The notes: a model not told the origin generated them from the sequence alone. A DNA stretch of 64,000 nt from Achromobacter piechaudii NBRC 102461 (GCF_001571245.1 NZ_BCTK01000008.1:62001-126000); one strand, 5' to 3'; shown: positions 17,065 to 27,030, counted from the stretch's first letter. Program-made: numbers and translations.

Positions 17065-19818
17065 TTGTCCAACCAAAATTGCAATAGGCCGGGATGGCCG
17101 ACGTGGATAATCCTGGCCGCGTCCGCAGCCACTTTCGCCAACCCAACCTACGCGCAATCGGTCGTCGGTACCGGCGAGGTATTACCCGGGCCGGTAGTGA
17201 CGCCTGACTGGGTTGTTGGAGGCGATCTGATTGTTGGCGATACCCTCACCGGGACGTTGAGCATCACTGGTGGCGGCTCCGTGCAGAACGACTGGGCATT
17301 TATCGGCAACCTCAATGGCGGCGTGGGTTCGTTGACCGTGTCAGGCCGCGATGGCAGTGGCACGGCATCCACCTGGACCAGCCTCGGTTCGGTGCTTGTC
17401 GGGGCCGACTCCGGCAGCAGCGGCACGCTGGCGATCCTGTCTGGAGGCGTGGCGCAAAGCGATTCTGCCGCCATCGGCATGGGGAATGGCAGCGTCGGCA
17501 GCGTGCTCGTTTCCGGGCCGCAGTCGAGCTGGAATATCTCCACGATCTATGGATTCGCGATCGGCGCGAGCGGCAGGGGCGCGTTGCGTATCGACAATGG
17601 CGGCGCGGTGCATAGCGGGCAAGCCTTGATCGGGCGGGACGGCGGCAGCGAGGGCAGCGTGACGGTATCTGGACGGGAATCCGTCTGGGACCCCTTGAAC
17701 AATATCTACGTGGGTTTCGACGGCGTTGGCGATTTGAGCGTCCTCGAAGGAGCCACGGTACGGACTGTCGGATCGTCGGGCCCAAGCGCGGCGGCAACGA
17801 TTTACATCGGCGCAGGATCGAGCGGCGTCGGAACAGTGACCGTATCGAGCACCACCACCGATATCTCGACGCTTACCGCAAGCGACCGCATCGAAATCGG
17901 CTCGGCCGGCACGGGAACATTGACCATCGACAAAGGCGGACTGGCGGTTGCCACCAGCGATACGTGGTTGTCCGTCGGCGGCACCGCCCGGGGCACGCTG
18001 AATCTGCTCGGCGATGCCAGTGGCCGCGGCGTGCTGGAGACAGGCTCGGTCATCAAGGGCGCCGGCGATGCCACCTTCAACCTGAATGGTGGCGTCCTGC
18101 GCGCCAGGCGCGACAAGGCCAACTTCCTGAATGGCTTCCTGACGCAGCCGATAGGCAGCGAGGGAGCCGGGTTCGATACCAACGGCCACGATGTGGGCGT
18201 GATGACGGCATTCTCGGGCACATCGCGCCTTGACAAGCTGGGCGCGGGCACGCTCACCTTGTCGGGCGACAGCACCCCCTTCACGGGGACCACCGACATC
18301 CAGGCCGGCACGCTTCAGGTCGATGGCGTTCTGGGCGGGCCGGTCAACGTCCTGCCGGGGGCACGATTCACAGGCACGGGACGCGTCGGCGCCACGGTCA
18401 ACCAGGGCACCATCGCCCCGGGGCCGCGCAGCGGCTTTGGCACGCTGACGATTGCAGGCGACTACCGGGCACAGGGCGGCAACCTTGAGATCCGCACCCA
18501 GCTTGGCGGCGACAACTCGCCGACCGACAGGTTGGTCGTCACGGGCGGCACCTCGGGCGCCACACCCGTCACCGTGCAGAACATGGGTGGCACGGGCGGA
18601 TTGACCCAACGCGGCATACAGGTCGTGCAGGTCAACGGGATCTCGGCGGGGCAGTTCAACCTTGCCAACGGCGACTACGTCATCCAGGGGCGTCCCGCGC
18701 TGGTGGCGGGCGCCTACGGCTATGTCCTGCAACAGGACACGGCAGATGGCGGCTGGTACCTGCGCTCATCCTTGACCGACCCCGGCATACCGTCGACCGA
18801 TCCCGGCACGCCGTCAAGCGGCGCCGGCACACCACCGGTCGGTGGCGTTTCGCCGGGCGCCGAGGCACCCTTGCTGTATCAACCCGGTGTGCCAGTCTAT
18901 GAAGCCTACGGCAACACGTTGCTTAACCTGAGTCGCTTGCCCACACTGCGCCAGCGGGCAGGCAACCGCCTCTATGATTCGGCGGACGTCGGCCGCAACG
19001 GCGTGTGGGGCCGGATGGAGGGCACGACGAGCCGGCTCAAACCTTCCACGTCCACGACGCTTGAACACCAAGACATCGATACCTGGAAGGCTCAGTTTGG
19101 CTTTGACCGTATCCTTGCCGGGCAAGCTGACGGGTCTCGTCTGGTAGGCGGCGTGGCTTTTCACTACGGCAAGGCCGACACGCGCGTGTCCTCCACGTAT
19201 GGCAACGGCAAGATCGACACCACCGCCTATGGCATGACACCGACGCTGACCTGGTATGGCAAGAATGGCCTCTATATCGATACCCAGGCCCAGGCGACCT
19301 GGTTCGATAGCGACCTGAATTCCCAACTGGCCGGCAGCTTGAAGAAAGGACGCCAGGCTCAAAGCTATGGCCTGGGTATCGAAGCGGGTAAGGCGTTCGA
19401 GTTGAGCGAACGGCTGGCCCTGGTACCGCAGGCGCAACTGACCTACGTATCGACCCGCTTCGACAGCTTCAACGACAAATTCGGCGCACGCGTTGAAAGC
19501 GACAAGGGCGACAGCCTGCTTGCGCGCGTCGGTATCGCGCTGGACTACAAAAGCAATTGGCAAACGGCAGGCGTGAACCGCCAATCCAGCGTTTATGGCG
19601 TCGTCAACGTGAAGCATGAGTTTCTTGACGACGCCCGCGTACGGGTGGCGGGCGTGTCCGCGGGAAGTCGCATGGCGCGTAACTGGGGCAGCGTGGGAGC
19701 CGGCGCCAACTACAGTTGGGCAGAGCGCTATGCGATCTACGGCCAAGTCGATGCCGACGTCGATTTCTCCGGCAGCTATATCGTCACCGCTACGGCGGGT
19801 TTCAGGATGACGTTCTGA
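17065..19818 (+). CDS. type Va autotransporter adhesin-like protein
   Basis: 917 residues. Start is a TTG with GGGAAG 8 bases upstream, followed by a signal peptide (WIILAASAATFANPTYA, cleavage about 30/31). The passenger is glycine/serine rich with recurring beta-helix units of about 50 residues (GTLSITGGG, GTLAILSGG, GALRIDNGG, GTLTIDKGG) ending in a passenger-associated transport repeat (LDKLGAGTLTLSG). A Pro/Gly-rich linker (DPGIPSTDPGTP) leads to a 12-strand C-terminal barrel from about residue 645, closing with the required terminal Phe (AGFRMTF). No protease triad or RGD is evident. Surface adhesion or biofilm function is inferred. Confidence 0.92.
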   Translation: MSNQNCNRPGWPTWIILAASAATFANPTYAQSVVGTGEVLPGPVVTPDWVVGGDLIVGDTLTGTLSITGGGSVQNDWAFIGNLNGGVGSLTVSGRDGSGTASTWTSLGSVLVGADSGSSGTLAILSGGVAQSDSAAIGMGNGSVGSVLVSGPQSSWNISTIYGFAIGASGRGALRIDNGGAVHSGQALIGRDGGSEGSVTVSGRESVWDPLNNIYVGFDGVGDLSVLEGATVRTVGSSGPSAAATIYIGAGSSGVGTVTVSSTTTDISTLTASDRIEIGSAGTGTLTIDKGGLAVATSDTWLSVGGTARGTLNLLGDASGRGVLETGSVIKGAGDATFNLNGGVLRARRDKANFLNGFLTQPIGSEGAGFDTNGHDVGVMTAFSGTSRLDKLGAGTLTLSGDSTPFTGTTDIQAGTLQVDGVLGGPVNVLPGARFTGTGRVGATVNQGTIAPGPRSGFGTLTIAGDYRAQGGNLEIRTQLGGDNSPTDRLVVTGGTSGATPVTVQNMGGTGGLTQRGIQVVQVNGISAGQFNLANGDYVIQGRPALVAGAYGYVLQQDTADGGWYLRSSLTDPGIPSTDPGTPSSGAGTPPVGGVSPGAEAPLLYQPGVPVYEAYGNTLLNLSRLPTLRQRAGNRLYDSADVGRNGVWGRMEGTTSRLKPSTSTTLEHQDIDTWKAQFGFDRILAGQADGSRLVGGVAFHYGKADTRVSSTYGNGKIDTTAYGMTPTLTWYGKNGLYIDTQAQATWFDSDLNSQLAGSLKKGRQAQSYGLGIEAGKAFELSERLALVPQAQLTYVSTRFDSFNDKFGARVESDKGDSLLARVGIALDYKSNWQTAGVNRQSSVYGVVNVKHEFLDDARVRVAGVSAGSRMARNWGSVGAGANYSWAERYAIYGQVDADVDFSGSYIVTATAGFRMTF

Positions 19819-19968
19819 AATAGCGATTCCGCCCAGCTTCGCGATCAGACCTTCATTGAAATAGCGCCAATCCGCTTTCAGGTTGGCAGAGAAACGTAGT
19901 TCCCTGTTGCATGCGAGAATCCCATTCCGGAAAGCCTGCTCAGGCCACAGCCCGACTCATGAACCGCT

Positions 19969-20496
19969 ATGACCCTTGACGACCTCGGCTCGCGCATCTG
20001 CATACTCGGCCCCAGCAACAGCGGCAAGTCCACGCTTGCCGAGGCCATTTCGCGCAAGCGCGGCATGCCGGCAATACATCTGGATCAACTGTTCCACCTG
20101 CCGCACACCGACTGGCAAGCTCGTCCCAAAGATGAATTCCTACGCCTGCATGACGAGGCGATACAGCAGGAACAGTGGGTCATGGATGGCAACTACACCA
20201 GCAGCATCGGCCCCCGGCTGGAGCGGGCCACGGGGCTGATCCTGCTTGACCTGCCCACCGCCACCAGCCTGTTCCGGTACTTTCGTCGAACGCTCTTCGA
20301 ACGCGACCGGCGCGGCGCGCTGGAAGGCGGCAGGGATTCCGTAAAGTGGGACATGATCCACCACATCACGATCGTCACGCCGGGCAATCGACGGCAATAT
20401 GCAGAGATGTACGAAAGCCTTGTGCTTCCCAAAATAAAATTGCCGACGCCGGCTGACCTCAAGCGCTTTTATCAAACGGAGCGGCTGGGCGAGTAG
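19969..20496 (+). CDS. P-loop kinase-like ATPase (FlaR/adenylate-kinase-like)
   Basis: 175 residues. Walker A GPSNSGKST near residue 14, IHLDQLFHLP and WVMDGNY are typical of small AAA/adenylate-kinase-like proteins often annotated as DNA topology modulation protein FlaR. ILLDLPTATSLFRYFRRTL is the second strand region. Members probably phosphorylate a small substrate, but no substrate is established. No clear ribosome site was found before the ATG. It stands between the autotransporter and an esterase gene without operon-like spacing. Confidence 0.78.
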   Translation: MTLDDLGSRICILGPSNSGKSTLAEAISRKRGMPAIHLDQLFHLPHTDWQARPKDEFLRLHDEAIQQEQWVMDGNYTSSIGPRLERATGLILLDLPTATSLFRYFRRTLFERDRRGALEGGRDSVKWDMIHHITIVTPGNRRQYAEMYESLVLPKIKLPTPADLKRFYQTERLGE

Positions 20497-20650
20497 CAGC
20501 AGAGTTTTCACTACATGGCGTTTTTGGCCCCGGAGCAAAAGTCGAATCCGTCAGGATGGCCGGCGGTGCTGCTGCGTAAGCAACGCCCCGCATCATCGAC
20601 CCGAATCATTCTCTTGCGCCAAGTGCGGCGCTAATCGAGGACGCTTTTCC

Positions 20651-21577
20651 ATGCATCGTCGTTTTACACATTCGCTGCTGCTTACCCTGATAGTCACCTG
20701 CGGCGCCTTTATCGCTCCGACGCGCGCGCAGGTCCCGTCGACACCAAAGGTGCAGCCTGGCGGTGGACTCCCTTACGAGATCGCCGATAGCGAGGTATGG
20801 GACGTGCCCGATCCCGTCTCGCATCGCGGCTACCAGGTCTTTGTTGCATTGCCGCCCTCCTACACCAAGCAGCCGCAGCGGCAATACCCGGTGCTGTATG
20901 TGACCGACGCCGACTACGCTTTTCCGATCATCCGCCAATTGGGGCGGCGCCTGAATGTCGAAGGCCCCAAGATCGAGGAATTCATTCTCGTCGGCCTGTC
21001 CTATGGCAAAGGCGAAGACGGCGGCACCAGCCGCCAGCGCGATTACACGCCTACGCCAAACGGCCCGAGCACCGCACCGCCCAATGCCGTCCACGGTCAG
21101 GCGCGGGCCTATCAGCAGTACCTGCGCGATCAGGTAAAGCCATTCATCGCCAACCGATACCGGGCAGACCCCGCCAGGGCAATATTCCTGGGCCACTCCT
21201 ACGGCGCTCTGCTGGGAACGCAGATTCTGTTCACCGAGCCAAGCTTGTTCAGCAGCTATATCCTGGGCAGCCCGTCTCTCTGGTACGACAAGCGCCACGC
21301 CTTCAAGCTGGAAACCGCCTACGCCAAGCAGAACCAGGATTTGCAGGCGAAGGTGTTTCTATACGTGGGAGCGTTCGAGGCCTTGCGCAAAGGCGATCGC
21401 CGCTACAACCAGACGGTGGACATGGTTGCCGACAACCGAGCATTGGAAGCCGCGCTGCAAAGCAGGAACTATCCAGGCTTGACACTGAAGTCGGCGGTCT
21501 TGAACGACGAAGATCATCTCAGCGTCGCGCCACGAGGATTCACGCAGGGGTTGAAGTATCTGTTGCCGGTGCGGTGA
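20651..21577 (+). CDS. exported esterase of the Fes/IroE-like family
   Basis: 308 residues with a signal peptide (LLLTLIVTCGAFIAPTRA). The body is an alpha/beta hydrolase of the putative-esterase family (PF00756): YPVLYVTDADYAFP, RAIFLGHSYGALLG with nucleophile in GHSYG, a C-terminal acid region and H in NDEDHLSVAPRG. Relatives such as IroE and BesA cleave siderophore esters; others are plain esterases. No siderophore genes are nearby, so a siderophore role is not supported. Likely periplasmic. Confidence 0.82.
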   Translation: MHRRFTHSLLLTLIVTCGAFIAPTRAQVPSTPKVQPGGGLPYEIADSEVWDVPDPVSHRGYQVFVALPPSYTKQPQRQYPVLYVTDADYAFPIIRQLGRRLNVEGPKIEEFILVGLSYGKGEDGGTSRQRDYTPTPNGPSTAPPNAVHGQARAYQQYLRDQVKPFIANRYRADPARAIFLGHSYGALLGTQILFTEPSLFSSYILGSPSLWYDKRHAFKLETAYAKQNQDLQAKVFLYVGAFEALRKGDRRYNQTVDMVADNRALEAALQSRNYPGLTLKSAVLNDEDHLSVAPRGFTQGLKYLLPVR

Positions 21578-21778
21578 GGCCGCGCAAAACGCTGAACAAT
21601 CGCGGCGAATAGCATCGACTTGCCAAACGCTGCACGCGATCGACGCCATTGCGCGTTCAGCCAAGCAAGCTCTAACTCTGCACCGAAATCAGCCCGCTAT
21701 AAAATCCCCCCCTAAAGCCTCCCTTCCCCCCGCCCCAGCACAAGCGACGCCTCGCTTCAGATCAAAAGGAATATCGGC

Positions 21779-22726
21779 ATGCCCGACACCTCCCCGCTTT
21801 TTGACGACAACGCGGTGTACAGAACCTTGCTGGAATCCACCAAGGCGATACCTTGGAAGATCGATTGGGCCACGATGAAGTTCGCCTACATCGGTCCGCA
21901 GATCGAAACGCTGTTGGGCTGGAGCGCCGACAGCTGGGTCAGCGTAGAGGATTGGGCCATGCGCATGCACCCCGAAGATCGGGAATACGTGGTGAATTTC
22001 TGCGTCACACAGTCCCAGGCCGGCGTGGATCACGAGGCGGACTACCGGGCGTTGACCAAGGACAACGGCTACGTATGGATCCGCGACGTCGTGCACGTCG
22101 TGCGCAAGGACAACGGCGAGGTCGATGCGCTGATCGGCTTCATGTTCGATATCACGGAACGCAAGAAGACCGAAGAGCAGCTCTTGAGCCTGCAAAAGGA
22201 ATTGGAGGTGCTGTCTTTCAAGGACGGCTTGACCAATATCGCCAATCGACGCCGCTTTGACAGCAGTTTCGAATTGGAATGGGAGCGTGCGCGAAGCGAG
22301 CGTCAACCGCTATCGATCCTGTTGTTCGACGTGGATTTTTTCAAGCAATACAACGATCTGTATGGCCACACCCAGGGCGACAAGTGCCTGGTGGATATCG
22401 CCCAGACGCTCAGTCTGGCGCTGGACGGGCCTCGCGATCTGGTCGCGCGCTACGGTGGCGAAGAGTTTGTCGTGCTGCTGCCGGGGGCCGATGCCAGCGT
22501 GGCCTGGAAAGTCGCCGAGCGCTGCCAGCGCTTGCTGCAAAAGAAATCCATTGTGCACGCGCTGTCGCCGCATGGCCGGCGCGTGACGGTCAGCATCGGC
22601 GCGGGCACGCTGGTGCCGGACGAGCAGGCCGACCGCGCCAGCTTCATCAGGGCGGTGGACAAGCAGCTGTATGCGGCCAAGAACAACGGGCGGGACCGCA
22701 TCGAGCACGTGGAACTGCCAACCTGA
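21779..22726 (+). CDS. PAS-GGDEF diguanylate cyclase
   Basis: 315-residue soluble protein: a PAS domain with PAC (about residues 15-135; GYVWIRDVVHVVR and GFMFDITERKKTE), a short coiled linker, then GGDEF with the active variant GGEEF and FDVDFFKQYND for metal binding. The I-site position reads GPRD rather than RxxD, so product inhibition may be lost. It should make cyclic di-GMP in the cytosol under control of a small-molecule or redox signal. Neighbours do not suggest the signal. Confidence 0.88.
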   Translation: MPDTSPLFDDNAVYRTLLESTKAIPWKIDWATMKFAYIGPQIETLLGWSADSWVSVEDWAMRMHPEDREYVVNFCVTQSQAGVDHEADYRALTKDNGYVWIRDVVHVVRKDNGEVDALIGFMFDITERKKTEEQLLSLQKELEVLSFKDGLTNIANRRRFDSSFELEWERARSERQPLSILLFDVDFFKQYNDLYGHTQGDKCLVDIAQTLSLALDGPRDLVARYGGEEFVVLLPGADASVAWKVAERCQRLLQKKSIVHALSPHGRRVTVSIGAGTLVPDEQADRASFIRAVDKQLYAAKNNGRDRIEHVELPT

Positions 22727-22759
22727 ACGCCTGGCCCTGCGCGCGCGAGCGCGCCCTTG

Positions 22760-23725
22760 TCACTCGGCTTTACGCTGCTTCGCGCTGGCTTCGAACTCAT
22801 GAGCCAGGTGCATCAGCTCTTGCTTGTACTCGTCCAGGCTTTTGTCGTAGTCGTCCAGATATAGATCCCGGCGAGCCTTCTTCATTGCCTCGGAGGCCGC
22901 GGCCTGCCGGACAAAAGTGGCCAGCCGCGCTCTGACCGGTTCGGGAATGCCGGTACGCACGGCCACGCTGTAGCTGCTTTGGAACACCATGTCGGGCACG
23001 CCCTGTTCGGCGAACGTCTTTACTCCGGGCAGATAACTGATGCTGCCGGGCTGGCCCGTGTAAGCCAACACCTTGACGTGGGGATTGTCCTTGACGCTTT
23101 GCGTCGTTCCTATCGTGGTGAAGTAGCCGTCGATCTGGCCACCCAGGATCGCCGTCAGCCCTTCCGCGCCACCCTTGAACGGAATGGGACGGTACTTTGC
23201 GCCCAGGCCCGAAGCCAATCTTGCCGCCAGCGTGGAATAGGTGCCCACGCCCAGGTCGGCGGTGCCGATATCCATTTCGCGGTCCAGGCCTTTCAGGTCC
23301 TGAAGGCGGTTCCAGCCCCGGTCGGCCGGCACGATGAACGCGTAGCTGCTCTGGCCCAGCGGCGCAAGAATTTCAAAGTCAGAAAACTCGTAGCCCGCGC
23401 TGGGCGTCGTGAACTTTGCGCTGTAGAAGCCCTCGGCGTGCACCAGCAGGGTGTAGCCATCGGCGGGCCGGCTCTTGACGGCCTGAATGCCAATCGCCGA
23501 CCCCGCGCCGGGGCGGTTTTCCACGACCACGGGCTGTCCCATGAGCGTCCCCAGCTCTTGCGCGAAAGCGCGCGAGATGGCGTCGGTGGCCGCGCCTGGC
23601 GGATACGGCACGACTAGCCGGACGGGTTTTGTCGGGTAGTCCGATTGCGCGGCAGCCGCGAACGGCAGCAATGCGCTAAGGACTGCGCTGCCCAGCAGCG
23701 CGCGGCGGCGAATGGCGAATGGCAT
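22760..23725 (-). CDS. Bug-family (TctC) solute receptor
   Basis: 321-residue periplasmic binding protein of the tripartite tricarboxylate transporter receptor family. It has a signal with RRRALLG followed by a hydrophobic stretch, then the hallmark YPTKPVRLVVPYPPGAATDAISR and VVENRPGAGS. Members bind carboxylates or amidated acids. No TctA/TctB membrane genes are nearby, as is usual for the large Bug families of Bordetella and Achromobacter. The start at 23725 is chosen to begin at the signal peptide. It is divergent from another Bug gene at 23970. Confidence 0.88.
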   Translation of the reverse strand: MPFAIRRRALLGSAVLSALLPFAAAAQSDYPTKPVRLVVPYPPGAATDAISRAFAQELGTLMGQPVVVENRPGAGSAIGIQAVKSRPADGYTLLVHAEGFYSAKFTTPSAGYEFSDFEILAPLGQSSYAFIVPADRGWNRLQDLKGLDREMDIGTADLGVGTYSTLAARLASGLGAKYRPIPFKGGAEGLTAILGGQIDGYFTTIGTTQSVKDNPHVKVLAYTGQPGSISYLPGVKTFAEQGVPDMVFQSSYSVAVRTGIPEPVRARLATFVRQAAASEAMKKARRDLYLDDYDKSLDEYKQELMHLAHEFEASAKQRKAE

Positions 23726-23969
23726 GTCTTGCTCTTTTTCAATTGTCTCTGCCAAAAGTTTATCGATCGCGCACCAAAAGATTCCCTGCGAAATTTGCAG
23801 AAGTCTTCTTCAAAAAATGAAGCATGCGGGAAATTGGCAGCGCACGCGGCGGCGCCCGCGACTCCGTCGAACCGCGCAGTTCTGATCTGCGCGTTGCGCA
23901 CTAGCCAATCCAGGCGAGCTACCTAGAATCTAGAGCTCCAAATAATTCAAAAATCCTGGAGACGCTGAA

Positions 23970-24956
23970 ATGACCCAATCCCTGTTCACACGGCGCGCCA
24001 TTCTGCTTGGCGGCATGCTGATGAGCCTGGGCGTCAATGCCTTTGCCGCCCCCGACAATTGGCCCGACCGCCCTATCCGGCTGGTGGTTGCCGGATCGCC
24101 CGGTGCGGGTGGCGACATCTTCGCCCGCCTGATCTCGGCGCCGCTATCCAAAGTGTTGAAGCAGCCCGTGGTTGTGGAATCCAAACCGGGCGCCAACGGC
24201 ATGATCGCGTGCGAGACCGTGGCCAAGGCCGCGCCCGACGGCTACACGCTGCTGTTCGCGCCGTCGTCCGCCATCCTGTTGAATCCCGTGGTGCTTCCGT
24301 CGCTGCCCTACGACCCCGAGAAGGACCTGCTGCCCATCGCGCAGGTCGGGGCCGCGGGCATCTTGCTGGTGGCCAATCCCAGCACCGGCTTCAAGAATCT
24401 GGCGGACATGGTCGCCTACGCCAAGGCGCACCCCGGCGAGCTGGCCTACGGTTCGTGGGGCACCGGCTCGTCCGGCAATCTGGCCATGGAAGGCATCAAG
24501 GCCCATTACGGCCTGGACATGCCGCACGTACCGTACAAGCAGCTGGTCACCGAGAGCACCGACCTGATCGCCAACACCATCCGCGTGGGCTTCATGGACA
24601 TAGCCTCGCCCATTCCTTTCATGCGCAACGGCAAGCTCGTCGCGCTGGGTCAGACAGGATCACGGCGCTGGCCCGCCACGATGGACGTCCCGACGCTCGC
24701 CGAGCAAGGCTACAAGTTCGAGGCCGATGGTTGGTATGGCGTCTTCGCCCCGGCCGGCACGCCGCCCGAGATCATCCAGCGCCTGAACGCCGAGATCTAT
24801 CGCGCGCAGCACAGCCCCGAGGTCCGGGAAAAAATCGAAGGCCAGAACATGATCGTGCCTGCGGACATTTCCGCCCAGGAATTCGCGGCGTCGATCAAGC
24901 GCGATGCCGTGATCTGGCAGGGCCTGGCCAAAGTCGCAGACCTGAAAAACAAGTAG
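23970..24956 (+). CDS. Bug-family (TctC) solute receptor
   Basis: 328 residues: Sec signal (RRAILLGGMLMSLGVNAFA) and the Bug hallmark WPDRPIRLVVAGSPGAGGDIFAR, VVESKPGANGM, APDGYTLLFAP. It binds a small organic acid in the periplasm. The stop is 9 bases before the ATG of an SDR gene, so receptor and dehydrogenase form an operon and may handle the same compound. The divergent Bug gene (23725) shares the promoter region, which carries a small CTAGA-A-TCTAG palindrome at 23923-23933. Confidence 0.88.
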   Translation: MTQSLFTRRAILLGGMLMSLGVNAFAAPDNWPDRPIRLVVAGSPGAGGDIFARLISAPLSKVLKQPVVVESKPGANGMIACETVAKAAPDGYTLLFAPSSAILLNPVVLPSLPYDPEKDLLPIAQVGAAGILLVANPSTGFKNLADMVAYAKAHPGELAYGSWGTGSSGNLAMEGIKAHYGLDMPHVPYKQLVTESTDLIANTIRVGFMDIASPIPFMRNGKLVALGQTGSRRWPATMDVPTLAEQGYKFEADGWYGVFAPAGTPPEIIQRLNAEIYRAQHSPEVREKIEGQNMIVPADISAQEFAASIKRDAVIWQGLAKVADLKNK

Positions 24957-24965
24957 GCCTGCCCC

Positions 24966-25751
24966 ATGGACATGCCTACTCACCCTTCATTTGCTTCTGA
25001 CGCCTTGCAAGGCCGCGTGGCAGTGGTCACCGGCGCGTCGGGCGGCATCGGCCAGGCCATCTGCCAGCAACTGCTGTCCCTGGGCGCGGCCGTGGTGCAA
25101 GCGGATATCGACACGGCCGACAACGCCACGCCGATGGATGGCGTGTTGAACGTGCACTGCGACATCTCCGATCCGGATTCGGTGGCGGACATGGCCGGGC
25201 GCGTCCGGGCCCGCTTCGGCCGTTGCGACGTGCTGATCAACAATGCGGCCATCAGCGCCGCGCCGGTGCCCCTGGAGGACTTGCCCACCGATTTGTGGGA
25301 CCGCATCTTCCGCGTGAACCTGCGCGGCGCGTTGCTCTGCGCGCAGGCCTTGTTTCCCTTGATGCGCGACCAGCAGGCGGGCAGCATCATCAACGTGGCG
25401 TCGATCTCGGCCCAGACGCCAACCCGCGTGGGCGCATACGGCACGACCAAGGCAGCACTGATCGCCCTGACCCGTCAGATGGCCGTCGAATGGGGGCCGC
25501 GAGGCATACGCGCCAATTCCATCAGCCCCGGGATGATCCGCACACCGCTGTCGGAAAGGCACTACCGTGACGACGGCGTGCTGCAAAAGCGCATCGCCCG
25601 CATTCCCGCGCGCCGTATCGGCCTGCCGGCGGATATCGCTGGCGCGGTGGCGTTTCTTGCCAGCGATGCGTCGCTGTACGTCAACGGACAGGACCTGATC
25701 GTGGACGGGGGCTTTCTCAAGGCGTCACTGAGCAATCTGTACGACGCGTAG
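24966..25751 (+). CDS. classical SDR-family oxidoreductase
   Basis: 261-residue NAD(P)-dependent dehydrogenase with all classical SDR features: TGASGGIG cofactor loop, NNAA at 92-95, catalytic Ser in NVASIS (146/148), YGTTK (Y158, K162) and the ISPGMIRTP segment. D47-x-D in VVQADID at the end of strand 2 suggests NAD preference. It is co-transcribed with the Bug receptor 9 bases upstream. Substrate unknown, probably a hydroxy compound imported or sensed through that receptor. Confidence 0.85.
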   Translation: MDMPTHPSFASDALQGRVAVVTGASGGIGQAICQQLLSLGAAVVQADIDTADNATPMDGVLNVHCDISDPDSVADMAGRVRARFGRCDVLINNAAISAAPVPLEDLPTDLWDRIFRVNLRGALLCAQALFPLMRDQQAGSIINVASISAQTPTRVGAYGTTKAALIALTRQMAVEWGPRGIRANSISPGMIRTPLSERHYRDDGVLQKRIARIPARRIGLPADIAGAVAFLASDASLYVNGQDLIVDGGFLKASLSNLYDA

Positions 25752-25930
25752 CGGGTGGCGGCGCAGGGCTCACGGACCTGCGCGATTGTCTGGACACCCT
25801 GTTCAGGCACGAGTCGGTCTGCCCTGCCCCTGCGCCTGCCCGGAAGTCGGGCGGGCGCAGGTAAACTGCGCCACTATCCTGAGCGCGGGCGGGATTGCCG
25901 AATGCGCCCATCCACTTGAGAGCACCCCAC

Positions 25931-26602
25931 ATGATTCGTCGTCTGGTCTTTACTGCATCCCTTGCCATGGCGGGCAGCGCGGTCGCCGCCCCGTCCTTCA
26001 ACTGCGCCAAGGCCGCCACGCCCGTCGAAAAATCCATATGCGCCAATTACAAGCTGTCCGACCAGGACGCCGCCATCGCGCAGCAATACAAGGCGCTGCG
26101 GGGTGAGCTCGATGCCGAAGCCGTCAAGTCGCTGGCTGCCGATCAACGCTATTACCTGAGCATTCGCGACAAGGCCTACGCCGAGCCCTACACGGGCAGC
26201 ACGCCCTTCGCGGAACTTACCTCGACCATGCGATACCGCCTGGCCTTCCTGAAGGCCATCAATCCGCAGCCTGCGGCCGGCTTTGTCGGCAAGTGGAAGA
26301 ACATCGAGGGGGAAATCGAGATCAAGCAGACCGCCGATGGCCAGTTGTCGGTGTCGGCCAACTCGTCCCGGCCCTACAGCGGCAACTGGGTCTGCGACCT
26401 GAGCGGCAAGGCGGTCCCCGATGGTGACAGCTTGACGATCACCTATCAGGACGGCCGGCCCTGGGCCCTTGCGCTGACGCGCCGGGGCGCGGTGCTGGTA
26501 AGCCGCGAAATTGCCCCGCCTGGCGAAAAAGACGTAGGCTTCGGCCCGCCGTACTGCGGCATGAACGGCAGCCTGCAAGGGGATTGGTTCGCGGTGCGTT
26601 GA
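25931..26602 (+). CDS. exported protein with LprI-like N-terminal domain
   Basis: 223 residues with a signal peptide (LVFTASLAMAGSAVAA). The first mature segment, FNCAKAATPVEKSICANYKLSDQDAAIAQQYKAL, has the paired-Cys pattern of the LprI/DUF1311 lysozyme-inhibitor-like domain. The C-terminal half (FVGKWKNIEGEIEIKQTADG) looks like a small beta-barrel and has two further Cys. Periplasmic; inhibition of lysozyme is possible from the domain but not shown. The ATG at 25931 starts the signal peptide; an upstream ATG at 25895 is less likely. Confidence 0.75.
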   Translation: MIRRLVFTASLAMAGSAVAAPSFNCAKAATPVEKSICANYKLSDQDAAIAQQYKALRGELDAEAVKSLAADQRYYLSIRDKAYAEPYTGSTPFAELTSTMRYRLAFLKAINPQPAAGFVGKWKNIEGEIEIKQTADGQLSVSANSSRPYSGNWVCDLSGKAVPDGDSLTITYQDGRPWALALTRRGAVLVSREIAPPGEKDVGFGPPYCGMNGSLQGDWFAVR

Positions 26603-26738
26603 GGGCGGCGGATGGGTGCCGGGATTACGCGCAAGCCCGCCTCGGGCCACGGCGGGCGGCAGGACGGTGTTGCAACGCTTAAGACCAAAGCTCGAACTGC
26701 TATAGCGGTTGGCCGAACAAATGCGGCCGCGCCTGATG

Positions 26739-26985
26739 TCAGCGCAACTTCACGAAAGCCAACTCGGGGTCGCCGTCATCCAGGTTTTCAATCTGGCCGC
26801 TTGCGACAAAGCCTGGCTGATCCAACAAATGCCGCATCGGTACGTTCGACGCATTGGTCGACGTGGATAGTTTTCGCCCCTGGCATTGAAACGCTAACGC
26901 GTGCATGAGTGCCGCAGCGACGCCCTGGCCTCCGGCATTTCGCACTCGCGAAGCGCCCATCAGTAAAGATGTTGCCGATCAACCG
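26739..26985 (-). pseudogene. remnant of a GNAT acetyltransferase
   Basis: The minus strand holds about 73 residues of a GNAT C-terminal half: NAGGQGVAAALMHAL is the acetyl-CoA loop, and SNVPMRHLLDQPGF the closing strand-helix. Just upstream the preceding strand IGNIFTDGRF continues in a different frame (overlap near 26945-26955), and nothing further is recognisable. Complete relatives have about 150 residues, so this is a truncated, frameshifted remnant beside the LysR gene at 27031. Confidence 0.55.
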
Positions 26986-27030
26986 ATTGCCGTAAACTGC
27001 CCTTCGATCGTTGCTCTCTTGCCCACTCCC

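Noticed and set aside
17065-19818. Repeats in the autotransporter as a CRISPR or DNA repeat array
   Set aside because: The recurrence is at protein level (beta-helix units), with diverged DNA and no constant spacing.
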